A stretch of 64,000 bases of DNA, from positions 2,356,001 through 2,420,000 of the forward strand of contig JAQFWX010000003.1 of NCBI GenBank assembly GCA_027605045.1, read 5' to 3'. How positions within the stretch are numbered: position 1 is the first letter of the stretch; every line of letters begins with the position of its first letter. The stretch is from Phallus indusiatus. Lineage: Eukaryota; Basidiomycota; Agaricomycetes; Phallales; Phallaceae. Below are positions 1 to 10,475 of the stretch, one piece after another. The position numbers were made by a program, and so were the translations under genes. Under the pieces are notes generated by a model, which was given only the letters and a program-made list of their open reading frames with translations, was not told where the DNA came from and did no database searches.

Positions 1-249
1 GTTGCTGCTCCAATTATTTACGTGTGTTTGATGAAACTGTCGGGAATTATGGGCGATAAAAAAGAGTTTCATGAATGGGGTTTCAAGGCGATACTCTGTC
101 CAGTGAATTACACCGAACACGCAGGTGGAAAGATGTACTCTGAGCTTGAGCTGTGGATTGATTGCATGAGAGATCCCGAGAAGAAGTTTCCTGAGTGGGG
201 TTTATACCAACAAAGTTTACCATGTCTGTTCTTCAGGATTTATCATTGA
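1..249 (+). CDS. SET-domain protein, C-terminal fragment (cut by window start)
   Basis: Reading frame 1 is open from the first base and encodes only the C-terminal helical region found in all SET paralogues here (VYVCLMKLSG, then GDKKEF, WGFKAI and a final WIDxM/VRDPEKKFPEWG). The SET core lies left of the window. It is nearly identical to the end of the gene at 60485-61588 and belongs to the same segmental duplication. The paralogue stops right after GLYQ with TGA. Here that codon is CAA (211-213), so the frame runs on 11 codons to a stop at 247-249. The function is presumably that of the family, protein-lysine methylation of the SET5/SMYD type, but the catalytic half cannot be seen. Confidence 0.85.
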   Translation, partial: VAAPIIYVCLMKLSGIMGDKKEFHEWGFKAILCPVNYTEHAGGKMYSELELWIDCMRDPEKKFPEWGLYQQSLPCLFFRIYH

Positions 250-653
250 AATTTGTAGGAAGAACTGACATTTTCATGTAGCGTTAAATGCATTCATTCA
301 TGAATAGGGTTTTAATCTCCGCGCGATAAAAGTTCAAGATTTTACACCCGGATACAAGACGAGGGTTAAACGTAGGCACGTAGTACTTTTACGATCACAA
401 GTGCAGTTCAACACGCGATGTTGTCGCATGTGGTGTTTTGTGGACGTGTCGCTTCGCATCGTCCAATCATCTCGCTGCCAATACATCTTCAGTTATTTCT
501 TTACTATAATCTCATCGTTTTACGTTTGCAAAAGCGGAGATCGTGTGCTTTCTCTTCGATCTTTGTCCGACATGTCCCGCCTTTACATAACCCACTGACG
601 CTCGTTTTTTCTTTTCCTTTGTTTCTTTCGTTCCTCCAGGCTGCAATCTGATT

Positions 654-1827
654 ATGTTCGGAACAAGATTACAAGAGGACCATGCTATCATATTCGGGGG
701 ACCCAATCCGCAACATCTCGTATTCACACAGATTCATTACTTCGATCACAACAACAACAAGAAAGCCGTCGTTGGCGCGGTGTACAGCGTGGTAAACAAG
801 ACGCTCCCTTCGCTGCTTCCTACCTTATTATCTCCCCCGCCTCCAGCTTACAAGTTGCGCGACATTCCAGGGAAAGGAAAAGGATTGATTGCAATTCGAG
901 ATATTGCTCTTGGTGAACTCGTCATAGTCGAACGGCCTGTCCTTTTGTTCCCTCGGTTGATGGACAGCGCGGGTACCGTATTTGAATTCCGGAAATACGC
1001 AGAGCGATCGATGAATCATGAAGATTGGATCAAGTTTAATGATTTAGCGAACGTACAGAGTACCTACATCTCCAAATTCAGTGGAATTAGAAACACGAAC
1101 GCGTTCGGTATTGATTTGCAGAAAGGGATGGAAGGGTATAGTGCTGTTTTTCTCGAACAGTCACGTCTAAACCATAGGTATCTTGTCATCCTATGCCTTA
1201 TATTTAACTTTATTAATCTTTTATAGCTGCGGTCCCAATTTGAGAAGCACATGGAATCCTTACCTCTTTACCTTGTCGGCTCAAGCTGCCCGCCCAATTC
1301 GTGCAGGCCAAGAACTAACCATCTCATACGTCGACTTATTTTCACCCCGCTCCGAACGTCAAACCATCCTTCAGAATATCTACAAATTCGAATGCAAATG
1401 CCCATACTGTGTTGAATATTCACCAATCTCCGATTGCCGCCGCATAGCTTTGATGCCAGATATCGCATTCGCTCACTTTAATTCGATATATAATTCCCTC
1501 ATCGATCCAGAACGTGAAATACCTCGTCGGACCGGTCGTCAAGAAGCCAACCAACTCCGGAACACTTTGATCGACGTACTGGGACTCGGCATTACGAAGG
1601 AAGGCATCGAATCAGTTGCCGCTCCAATTTTCTACGTGTGTTTGATGAAGCTATCGGGAATCCTGGGAGATAAGAAAGGGTTTAAAGAGTGGGGTTTTAG
1701 GGCGATACTGTCTCCTGTAAATTTCACCGAGTATGGAAGGGAAGGAACGTATCGTGAAGTCGAGCAGTGGATTGATTGGGTGAAAAGCCCTGAGAAGAAA
1801 TTTCCAGAGTGGGGTCGATATAAATAA
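654..1827 (+). CDS. SET-domain protein (SET5/SMYD-like lysine methyltransferase family)
   Basis: Two exons, 654-1177 and 1227-1827, with a 49-nt GT-AG intron, give 374 aa. The SET core is complete: GKGKG (residues 73-77) in the S-adenosylmethionine-binding strand, NHSCGPN (173-179), GQELTISYVD with the expected active-site Tyr209, and post-SET cysteines C231, C233 and C236. The intron falls between AG and C of Ser175 in NHSC. The N-terminal 70 residues (IFGGPNPQ, DHNNNKK, AVYSVV, LLPTLL) are shared by the local paralogues and match no domain I know. No MYND finger is present. SET5/SMYD relatives methylate lysines of histones or other proteins; the substrate here is unknown. It is the intact sister of the broken copy at 62078-63270. 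Start choice: the first ATG of the open exon, shared by its sister. Confidence 0.88.
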
Positions 1828-2592
1828 TGAAGTTTACGATGTTTAGTTTGAAAGTGTATGAAACCAAAAGCACAGATATCTTCGCCTTCACGAACATTAA
1901 AACTATGAGGAAATTTTAGTTACACAATATAAGACGGATACGTTTGCAACTTGAAGATACAACAATTCGACGGCATTGCGCATTGAAAGTTGGTTGCTTT
2001 TCGACGCGTTTCTGGACAAACAAATGGTACTTCTTGGAAAATCCTTAAATGAATTTAAATTGTGTACTGAAGAGAGTGCCTCAGGAGTGTGGCAGGAAAG
2101 TAAGGGAACCAGTTCGTCGGGTGTGCTATGAGAGATGAGAAAGGGCTAATAGAGAGACTGATTGCTGGATAAAAGGGGATACTCTTAGTCTCAAAATCCA
2201 ACTATCAGCGAAATAGGGAAGATAATTCTTGTATTGTGTATGGTGTCTCGAGGCTCCTTATATACAGTTTGCGAGGCCGGTAAAAAGCGGCTCTTTTGTA
2301 GTCAAAAGATGGAACGTTTTTCATGCAACACTGGCAGTCACTAGCACTAGCAAATGGACGTGAACAACCAACAACCTCACCCACCAGTGCACTACCTGTA
2401 AGCTTTATTCGTGCATTACTGTTTTTTGCATCACTGCGGGGTTTGTGAGAATGAAATCGCGATAGGATTAAATAAAACAGCTAATATACAGTGAAACAAA
2501 AAAAATCGATTTGGGGTTTGTCAAAGGTATACAGAACTCTTGTGACTCTGTTAGAGTTACTATGCGAAGAGCACCCTAATTAAGCTAAAGCT
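1828..2592. other. Intergenic, no gene seen
   Basis: The first 230 bases are the duplicated SET 3' flank. The rest holds no supported reading frame or RNA gene. Bases from about 2460 are the 3' flank of the minus-strand P450 and resemble the flank after 33348. Confidence 0.6.
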
Positions 2593-4744
2593 CTAAAGGT
2601 CCAACTCTTCAAGCGTATGGACGGCCTGAGAAGATCTTGGAATAAACTGACAATCAAAGCTTTTCGGTCTCCTGCGATGATATTAGCGAAAATGACCAAT
2701 AAGCTTAACATTGACTGACGAAATCAATCCAGAATCAAAATCATCTTCTCCGGGAAGCTCAGGTCCATTCTCCCCCTGTTTCGGAAGGATATGAAATAGA
2801 TGCAGGACACAAGCACAGACAATAAACGCGGTATTTTCGGCGAAGTATTGACCGGGGCAAATTCATTTTATCAGTAATTGATACGTATGTAGTGAATAAT
2901 GGTGATACAGGCAATATGACGCACCTTCGTCCGAATCCAAATCCAAATTCTGGTAGAGGTGTCTTCTCATTCAAGAATCTTTCTGGCTTGAACTCGTCGG
3001 CATCCGGACCATACACAGATTTACTTCGCATCAATGCCCTAGTTAAAGTTTCAGCTCGGGGAAGCTAATGGGCTGCAATTCGACAGTTCCTACCAGACAT
3101 TCCCGAATACAATTGTTCCCTTGGGAATAAAATAACCGTCAACAACATCGTCTGCGGCAAGTAAATGCGGGAGAGCAATAGGAGTAACAGTATTCCACCT
3201 CATCACTTCGTGTAATGTGGCTTTAAGGTATTTTAGCCTTGATAAATGATCGAAAGATGGTAACCCATCAGAGCCCACGACTTCATCGAGTTCTTCTTGT
3301 GCCCGTCTTTGAATGTGAGGGTGTAATAGCATGGCACGTATAAAGAGCAAGATATATGCATCTATCTATTAAAACATTAAGACGAGTATTATAGGTCCTC
3401 AGGCTCGTTAAGCTGACTCACGGTGTCTATCCCAGCTACATAAACATTGCCAATAACATCTTTGACAATCTCTTCATAGTTGGCGGGACGATCAGGCTCG
3501 CTCTCGAATTGCTCCAAAAATGACGTAGCGACACAGGGAATAGCCTGTCCCTCTCTCTATGTTGACCGTACAGTGCGTCGAGGTTATCACGCATCCCTCA
3601 CAAACAAATAACGTACCAAAGCGGACTTGACAAACTCCATAGGTTTATCGTTCATCCTCTGCATATTTATCCTCAATTTGTGGAGCTCGCGGCGAAATTT
3701 TGCCCCAGGAAACCACATTGGCAAATGTTTTACTATCAAAAAAATATTTCATACAGGTCACTTTCATGAAAGATTTGAATCAAAGCTATCACGTACGAAT
3801 GGGTACGACATCTACCAAATAAGTTCCCGGCACACCAGCTTTGGTAATTTCTATGATCGTTTCTTCGGATAGGACGAGGTATGGGTCTGTCTCGGAGGTG
3901 ACTTCAATCCCATACGCGACCTATTTTTTATTATACCTATCAGCCAATTGCGAATCGCACATGGTCATACCTCCAATACAGTAGCACCCATGACGAAGCG
4001 AATATGAGAACGGAAACGATCCGGTGATTGGTGAAGCAGTTTTAACAAGACCCTAAGAATAGAAATGAGTAGTCAACCCAAGCTCCGTCGAGGATCGTAT
4101 TTCTTATTACTTGGTATGTTTCATTTTAACCTCGCGATAATTCTGGACAGCATTTTGGTTGAGAAATTTATGAAGATAGGCTCTAAATTGTCTCCACTTT
4201 TCGCCATAGGGCATCATAATGACAGACCGATCCATTCCGACTCTAATAGAGAAATAGAATGATTGGCTTCGTCAGACAGAACTTGGAGCTTAAACCTGAA
4301 GCTTGCATACAACTCGTTTAAGACGACGGAATGCACCCTATCCGAATAAATATGACCCCTCTTATCAAAGAGTTCTTGTGCGAGTTTATGTGTGTTCACC
4401 GAAAGCAAGGAGATACCAAAGACATTTAGATAGACCAGATCACCTACACAAAAATTCAGAAAATGCAAGCGTCCAGTTAAGCAAAATGTGCTAACCATAT
4501 TCTTTGGCCCATTTATTGAAAGTCAACCATTCTTTGGTTGTTGGTAGATCGAACATATTCCCAATTAGGAAGCGACCAGGTGGGCCAGGAGGGAGTTTAA
4601 GACCTTTTTGATGGTCAAGAGATCGCCAAAATAATTAGTTAACAACTCACCTCTGGGTACTTTTTGACTTATTCGCCGGTACAACAAGTAAAAAACAACA
4701 CCTGTGATTGCAACATAGGTCGGAAAGGAAGCGTGGAACGGCAT
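2593..4744 (-). pseudogene. Cytochrome P450, last splice acceptor before haem exon destroyed
   Basis: Exon by exon it matches the P450 at 31192-33348: N-terminal membrane anchor (MPFHASFPTYVAITG), LPPGPPG hinge, I-helix AGIDT, K-helix EVMRWN, KPERF, FGFGRR and the haem ligand ICPGQ. Every exon I checked is open and most splice sites are kept. The exception is the intron between FGFGRR and ICPGQ, where the acceptor (2864-2865) reads TG on the coding strand while the paralogue has AG. There is no other AG in that intron. The next AG lies past the haem cysteine, and retention shifts the frame. The family consists of ER-anchored, haem-thiolate monooxygenases of secondary metabolism or xenobiotic oxidation; the substrate is unknown. 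If a non-canonical acceptor were used, it would be functional. The start is the ATG at 4744, conserved with the paralogue. Confidence 0.8.
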
Positions 4745-4854
4745 AGCAGTAGCATCGTGTGTGGGGAAGCAAGTATTTATGGGACCCTTTATCTTTCAGA
4801 CTTCTTTTGATCAGTTGACTGTCGGCCAAATCGTGAGTTCTTTGTGAAATTAAG

Positions 4855-5165
4855 AGAGATTTATACGGGTCAAGTGACGTAATTGGCTGCTATTAATATC
4901 TGATGATTACATCTACCTATCACACAACACGCAACTTAGCCCTATCCACATACTTCCAATCAGCTCGTCGAATGTTGCTGATTCATGGTCCCAGCCTCCG
5001 CTGAAATCCGGTGGAAGCTATCCCTATGTCAAAAATATGTATTGGCTTATATGATTAATAATCCAATCGAGACCTCAATTGACAATATTTGAGTTTATTT
5101 ACCGAAACATCAAACTAGAACTCGTGCCCGCTAATCTTGAACGGAACTAGTCGGAACTCTACGTA
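4855..5165 (+). repeat. P450-associated upstream repeat, copy 1
   Basis: It shares long stretches with 63629-63950 and a shorter part with 30890-31075, including a conserved AACTAGAACTCGTGCCCGCT block. At the other two places it reads in the same direction as the (known or expected) P450. Here it points away from the minus-strand P450, with a junction near 4842, which suggests inversion of the P450 block. Confidence 0.65.
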
Positions 5166-6525
5166 CTCTGAGCGATGTATTTTCCGCATTTAGATGTGAT
5201 AATTTGGGATATGATCCTTCCCCGATACCAGGTTATTAATAGGGATTGGACGAGAGTCTTCTATTCATCGGGTAATCGCAATCTTAGACTTGCAGAAACC
5301 AGTGTTGGTGGAATGGTCTGGTCATTGCAGTTATGAGGGTTGACGTCATTCTCTACGGGACAAGCCGGACTTTGTCACCGTCCCTGAGAAAAAGTTCAAA
5401 CTTTATAATAAGCGAATGTCGACTGTTGTTCGCACCATCCCGTTGCCAGCTCTATCTCTTCTATGGACAAGCTGGAGCCATGCAAGAAAATTGAGGAAAA
5501 TTCAACTATAAAGCGCATGGACATGACCTGGTGCTTTATAAAACGTCCAAATTTCTATGTATCGCAGCACCCCGTTACCGACGGTTACCCTGTAACCTAA
5601 TAACTCAGTCTTTGTGATTTCACTTGGTAAGCATCATATAAATTTTTTGAAAGAAAAATAGTTTCACATTCCGTGTTTTCTGAAGGGTCACAATATCATG
5701 TTATTAGAGCGAAGTGTTTCATCAAGCTACAGCAATGCCCGCGCGCACAATGGTTACAACGATCTCTCTCACCGGCAGAGCCAAATATTCTTGCCTGGTT
5801 CGCTCGCCTTCACTGATGCAATGCCAACAAACGATTCATTCTCTTTGTTTATGCCGAGAAAAACCATAGTTTAGGGCCGTCCGTGAAACCAAGATGCACC
5901 GCCAAAGACACTTTGATAATTACGCAACTCCCTCTCAGCTCCAGACTCAGGTAGCACCAAATTCAAATCTAAACAGACACCGGTATGGCAGTTTATGGAA
6001 GGAAAACAACGAGAAAACTGCGTCTTTTTTGGTCAAACGAGCCCTGCTTAGATCTACACAGAAGAGTCGACCGGAACACGCTCACGGCTACGACAACGAC
6101 GTCTTAGGGTTAGTGTAGCAGCTGAACCGCTGAGCCGCTTGGTACGAGCTCATCCTCTAGTAGTTATTCTCGTTTTGACGCAGGTGGCATTATAACTAGC
6201 ACCGGTGCTCTATGTCATCCTCATCAGAACCTGCTGCCACCGGCACCACAAGTCAACCTCAACCACGCTGCTTGTTGATCGATTTCAATGGTCAGTAATC
6301 TCAATTCTTCCTTTCACTTTCAATTTCACACGGATACTAACCAGATACCCAAGTTCAGCTCGAAGTTTTGAGCCCAAAGTATGGGTATGTCTCGCGCTGA
6401 CACTGGTTAAGCCAAAGGCAATTAAACGGATGACAAGGTATTATTCATGTTCTATGGTTATGCTCTTCGTATTCTCTTCTATTTCTGATATCATACGCAT
6501 TTTCATCACCTTTACACTTAGACGT
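5166..6525. other. Intergenic, no gene supported
   Basis: No conserved motif or convincing coding segment was recognised. The open frames at 5894-6118 and 6205-6735 are unsupported, and the second overlaps the SET gene on the other strand. Confidence 0.5.
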
Positions 6526-7797
6526 TTACCGGAACCGACCCCAAGCAGGAAATCGTTTTTCAGGCTCTTTTACCCAATCAATCCATTGCTCAAGATCACG
6601 ATATGCCTCTTCTCCCTTAGTTTCGACATATTTGACGGAAGACAGAATAGCTTTGAACCCCCACTGCTTGAGTTTGGCTTTGTCACCCAAAAGTCCCGAC
6701 ACCTTCATCAGATACACGTAGAACCACAAGGCTGACCCGCTCTCTATTCCTTCCTTGGTTATGGAAACCAAATCCTTAATCAGCATGTTTAAAAAATACC
6801 GGGTGTTCCTACGACCCACGATTGAGGGTAGACCAGGTTGGAGGAGGGCATCATACATCTCGGCACAATTGCGGATGACATAATTCGGGTATGCGCGGGC
6901 ACGGTCAAAATCTGATGTCGATGAGGTTTTTGTGCAGTAGCCGCATGTGCAATCGAATTTATATTTGCGTTGAAGTTCGAATCGACGGTTTGCATGTGAA
7001 CTGCACATGTCTTCGTATGAGATGGTTAGTTCTTGTCCTGCGGGTATGGGGCGAACGGCTTGTGCGGAAAAAGTGAGGAGATCGGCGCTCCATATAGTTC
7101 TGAGATTAGGACCACAGCTAAGGCATAATACACCCGGTTAGCATTTGAGTAAAGTTCGAGTTGCTGAGCGCTGATTACTTATATACCTGTGGTTCAAACG
7201 GGAACTCTCAAGAAATACCCCGCCATAAGACTCTTTTGCTCCCACCAACTTGATCTCGAACCCGTTGGTGGCTTTGATTCCATCAAAGCGTGAAATTTTG
7301 TTGTCTTTCATGTTCACCAGGCTGTTGTACTCTTCCCAATCTCCCGGAGCCATCCATTGCTTTGCGTACATCGGGAACGATCGATGGGCCTGTATATCCG
7401 TCATGATGGAAGGGTAGATAAGGACGGGCCGTTCAATTATGATCAACTCGCCAAGAGCAATGTTTCGTGTCGCGATTACACCTTTCCCTTTGCCCGCGAT
7501 GTCGCGGATCTCATACGCGGCAGGGCCTTTCAGAGGTGGTAATAGAAGGGGCAGTTGTACTGGGAGTAACTTGCAAGTTGCACTGTATATCGCACCGACG
7601 ACTGTTTTCGCGTTACCATCGTAGCCCGGATAAGAGAGGTTTATGAAGTTGATTTTTTGAATTTTGCCGTCTTTGTATATATGTTCCCAGTCCTGTTGCT
7701 GTTCGGCTGTGAGACCATGTGCATTAACGTTTTTTGGGGGATCGTCTGGACGGATGGCTAGTGCTTCAGGCCCATGACGTTCTTTGTTGGTGCTCAT
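6526..7797 (-). CDS. SET-domain protein, divergent paralogue
   Basis: Exon 1 runs 7797-7187, the intron 7186-7118 (69 nt) and exon 2 7117-6526, giving 400 aa. It has GKGKG, NHSCGPN formed across the splice, GQELTISYED, and post-SET CTCGYC. It is the most divergent copy: the N-terminus (MSTNKERHG...) is longer, and DHNNNKK is replaced by PGYDGNAKT. The upstream TTG at 7821 is not an ATG, so 7797 is preferred. A MULE transposon is inserted 149 bp upstream of the start codon (left end 7946), so the native distal promoter has been moved some 20 kb away. The catalytic motifs are intact and the substrate is unknown. Confidence 0.85.
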
Positions 7798-7936
7798 CGT
7801 GAACAAGTCAATGATGTACAATGGCTGCGTCGAATGTAGTGGAGGGACGAATTAGGTGACTTACAAGTTAAGCGCTCTCGCAAATTGACGAGAACAATTT
7901 GTCACGAAACATGACTTCTATGAACGCGACATGTCA

Positions 7937-7945
7937 CCGGTTCAC
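7937..7945. repeat. 9-bp target-site duplication, left (CCGGTTCAC)
   Basis: Exactly repeated at 28005-28013 on the far side of the inverted-repeat-bounded element. A 9-bp duplication is characteristic of MULE transposition. Confidence 0.9.
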
Positions 7946-8058
7946 GGTAGTAAAGCTTGAGCAACTTCTTGGTAAGCCGCTAAAATATCCGACGTCATAC
8001 ATACGCCCACAGACACCACCATGCTGTAATCAGCGTAGTCTGACATGCGCCCACAGGC
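7946..8058 (+). repeat. MULE terminal inverted repeat, left
   Basis: Begins GGTAGTAAAGCTTGAGCA. It matches the reverse complement of 27892-28004 along its full length except about three positions. It contains a partial internal direct repeat (CGCCCACAGRCACC) that continues just past its inner end. Confidence 0.9.
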
Positions 8059-8701
8059 ACCGCCACGCTGTCATCTATTCGCTTATTTTTGGCGTGGCAG
8101 GTCTTTTTTTAGCTTCTGCCTGGGCGGCATTTACAGCCTTTTTCGCACTATACCTTTCCGCCAAACCCTTTGCCATCATATTGATGGTTTCCAATGTAGA
8201 TAATATCATAATCAATTACTTTGCTTAACCTTTAGGCACTCTGAGCGTCATGTGTGTGATGGGCGTCATTTACAGCCTTTTCGGACTTTCGCTTATGATC
8301 AAATCCTTCCTTGGCACGATCTTATCTACCATCTAGAATTCTTCTAAAAACCTTCTAAAAAGGTTCTGGACCTTTTAGTCAATTAACCGCAGGTACTCCG
8401 AAGTGTAAAGGAAAGTTTCATGATGTTTCGTGTAATTTTTCCTTAGTTACATTGCTCCATAAAAAATGGATATGACCAAATTTGTACTAGTTGAATTTGA
8501 AAAAATGTCGAGGTCTATTCATTCAATCTGAGAGCAAGAAAAATGTGCGCGCATACAAGCTGCGTGCCAAACTTATCCTCATAAAATAAAATTTATAAAA
8601 TAAAATTTAATTTTTCGGAACATATAAAGCACCAGGTTTTTTTTTCGTTGAACTCATCCCATCCCCACCCCCACCCTATCCAGTTCAACTCGCTATCTAG
8701 T
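8059..8701. other. MULE subterminal region, no gene
   Basis: AT-rich, with short repeats (two variants of CATTTACAGCCTTTTTCG near 8130 and 8268) and a small palindrome-rich stretch near 8336-8370. No coding signal. The last 60 bases form the 5' leader of the gene at 8702. Confidence 0.45.
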
Positions 8702-10071
8702 ATGCACTCTTTGAACACCACGCCTGTTCGACCTTCTCCGAGCACCCCATTTTCTACCCTCATTTCATTTGATTCTTCCCCCAACTTCACTTCCTCTAAT
8801 TCCCTCGAGGATCCATTCTCAACTCCCAATGCTGCGAACCACAAACTGTTCCTCAGATGCAAGCGTGTGGCGAACTCCGAGGTCGCGAAGGGTCGCATCC
8901 TGAATTGGTTGAATCGTGATGAGTCCAATCCTGTTACCTGGTATTGGTGAGTCAGATAATTTTTTTTAATTGTTGGCAAAGAGTATATTTCCCAAAATAT
9001 TTAGGCCCCTAGACGACGAAGGGAAACCTTTTCGCGCGACGATGCTAGACTTCGCGTACAAATACTTTGACTTCCCCCTGCCATCCTGCCCATGTATTCT
9101 CACCGAAAATGACCCCGAAAATCTGCATTTTGCCAAGATTTGGGTGGTTACTACCAACACCTCGGATTATTTTCGGACTGTCGCGCTAGGATGTAAGACT
9201 TGCTATAGCGGCGGTTGCAGTCTTTTTAGTAAGTGATTCGTTATTGCACCATTATATGCATGTGGCTTAGTCTTTCCAGTTCCGTTGGACAAAATTCACG
9301 AAAATAAGAATTTGGCGACAAAAAAATATCCCCGTCGTAACATGCCTGGGGAAGGTATGTCGTTTTACATGATATTATGGCAATCAGTGAATAGATATTT
9401 CAGGCTTGGAAAAATTTGATCCACGGAATATTCTTCGTATGGATGAAAAAATTCCACAGTACCTACTATCCTCCATCCCCACGCCTCCCAGGCCATTTGT
9501 CTCACCAGGTCGGAACAGGTATACACCAAATCGGGGTGAGTTTACTCAGTTCGCCGCTTATGTCAACTCTGCTTAATATGAAGCTACTAGGTTATAAACG
9601 CGGCACTTCTGCCATCATTCCCTTTCTCCTGTCGGATTCAAAAAAAATAAAAATTGAAGAAGACGAAAGTAAGTTGATCTACCTTTCAGAACCTCTTATG
9701 AAATACTTAAATAATCAACAGAAAATTTATCATTTCCAACTTCTGCTCAGCGTATTTGCTCTCCGCCTATCGAGATTTCCGACTCTGAGGAATCACTCGA
9801 AGTTCAAGCTTTGCTACAGGGACAATCCAGTCCCTCCAACCCTTCAGACAAAGGCAAGCTGTCCACCATGCGTGAGTTTCATAAACTACACATTACACTT
9901 CAAGTTTAATTTACTTAGATGGTACAGGTGATCGATGGTTTGGAGACACGGCCTCGATTTGGGAGCCGCCACATCATCATTATGCCATCAAAAAAAACTC
10001 CGAAGTCCCTCCTTTATCTGGAGAGGACTTAGCTGGCGCACTGGATAATTTGCAGTCTGGTGAAGGGATCA

Positions 10072-10463
10072 TGTTAGGGCTACTCAGCTCAGACTAGAGG
10101 GAGGGGATCCTAAGGCAATATATTGGAAGGGAAACTAACTACTCACCTAGAGGGAGGGGATCCTAAGAGAACAAGCTTAGGGACCCTCACTCTAGGTACA
10201 ACGACTATATACATAAAACGACGACGCGGCGTGCGGCCCTGACACAGCTAAGTGCCAGGCGCCCAAGCCGAACCTAAGCGACGTGATGTCACGGGCATCA
10301 CGCCGGGTACGAGCGCGACGCGCGAGTAGAGAAAGTGGAATAGAGACAGAACAAGGAAACGGAGAGTGAAAGTAAAATATGGAAATGATAAATAAAATAG
10401 AAAAGGGACGATGCCGATGATAATAAATAAGAAAATGAGAGACGGCGGTAGCGTACCCTGACA
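10072..10463 (-). repeat. Gypsy 3' LTR
   Basis: 392 bp, ends TGTTAGGG...CCCTGACA on the plus strand; near identical to 16195-16590. Confidence 0.95.
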
Positions 10464-10475
10464 CCATCCCCCCTT
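10464..10475 (-). other. Polypurine tract of gypsy element
   Basis: Coding-strand AAGGGGGGATGG directly abuts the 3' LTR, the expected second-strand primer site. It touches the pol stop codon (10475-10477). Confidence 0.75.

Larger units (their letters stand above)
1..2056 (+). repeat. Segmental duplication, left copy (partner 61376-63478)
   Basis: The end of one SET gene, its 3' flank, a whole SET gene and its 3' flank recur in the same order and orientation at 61376-63478. Differences are scattered substitutions and an indel of a few tens of bases near 285-300 versus 61670-61720. Similarity stops abruptly after about 2056 and 63478. The duplication may extend left beyond the window. Confidence 0.85.

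Noticed and set aside
6205..6735. 176-codon plus-strand frame
   Set aside because: Its second half is antisense to the SET exon at 6526 and the first half has no motif or splice support.
7946..8058. Two independent short repeat insertions (MITE-like) at 7946 and 27892
   Set aside because: They are inverted, end-matched to the base, and share one 9-bp duplication on the outer sides only, which fits the two ends of one element.
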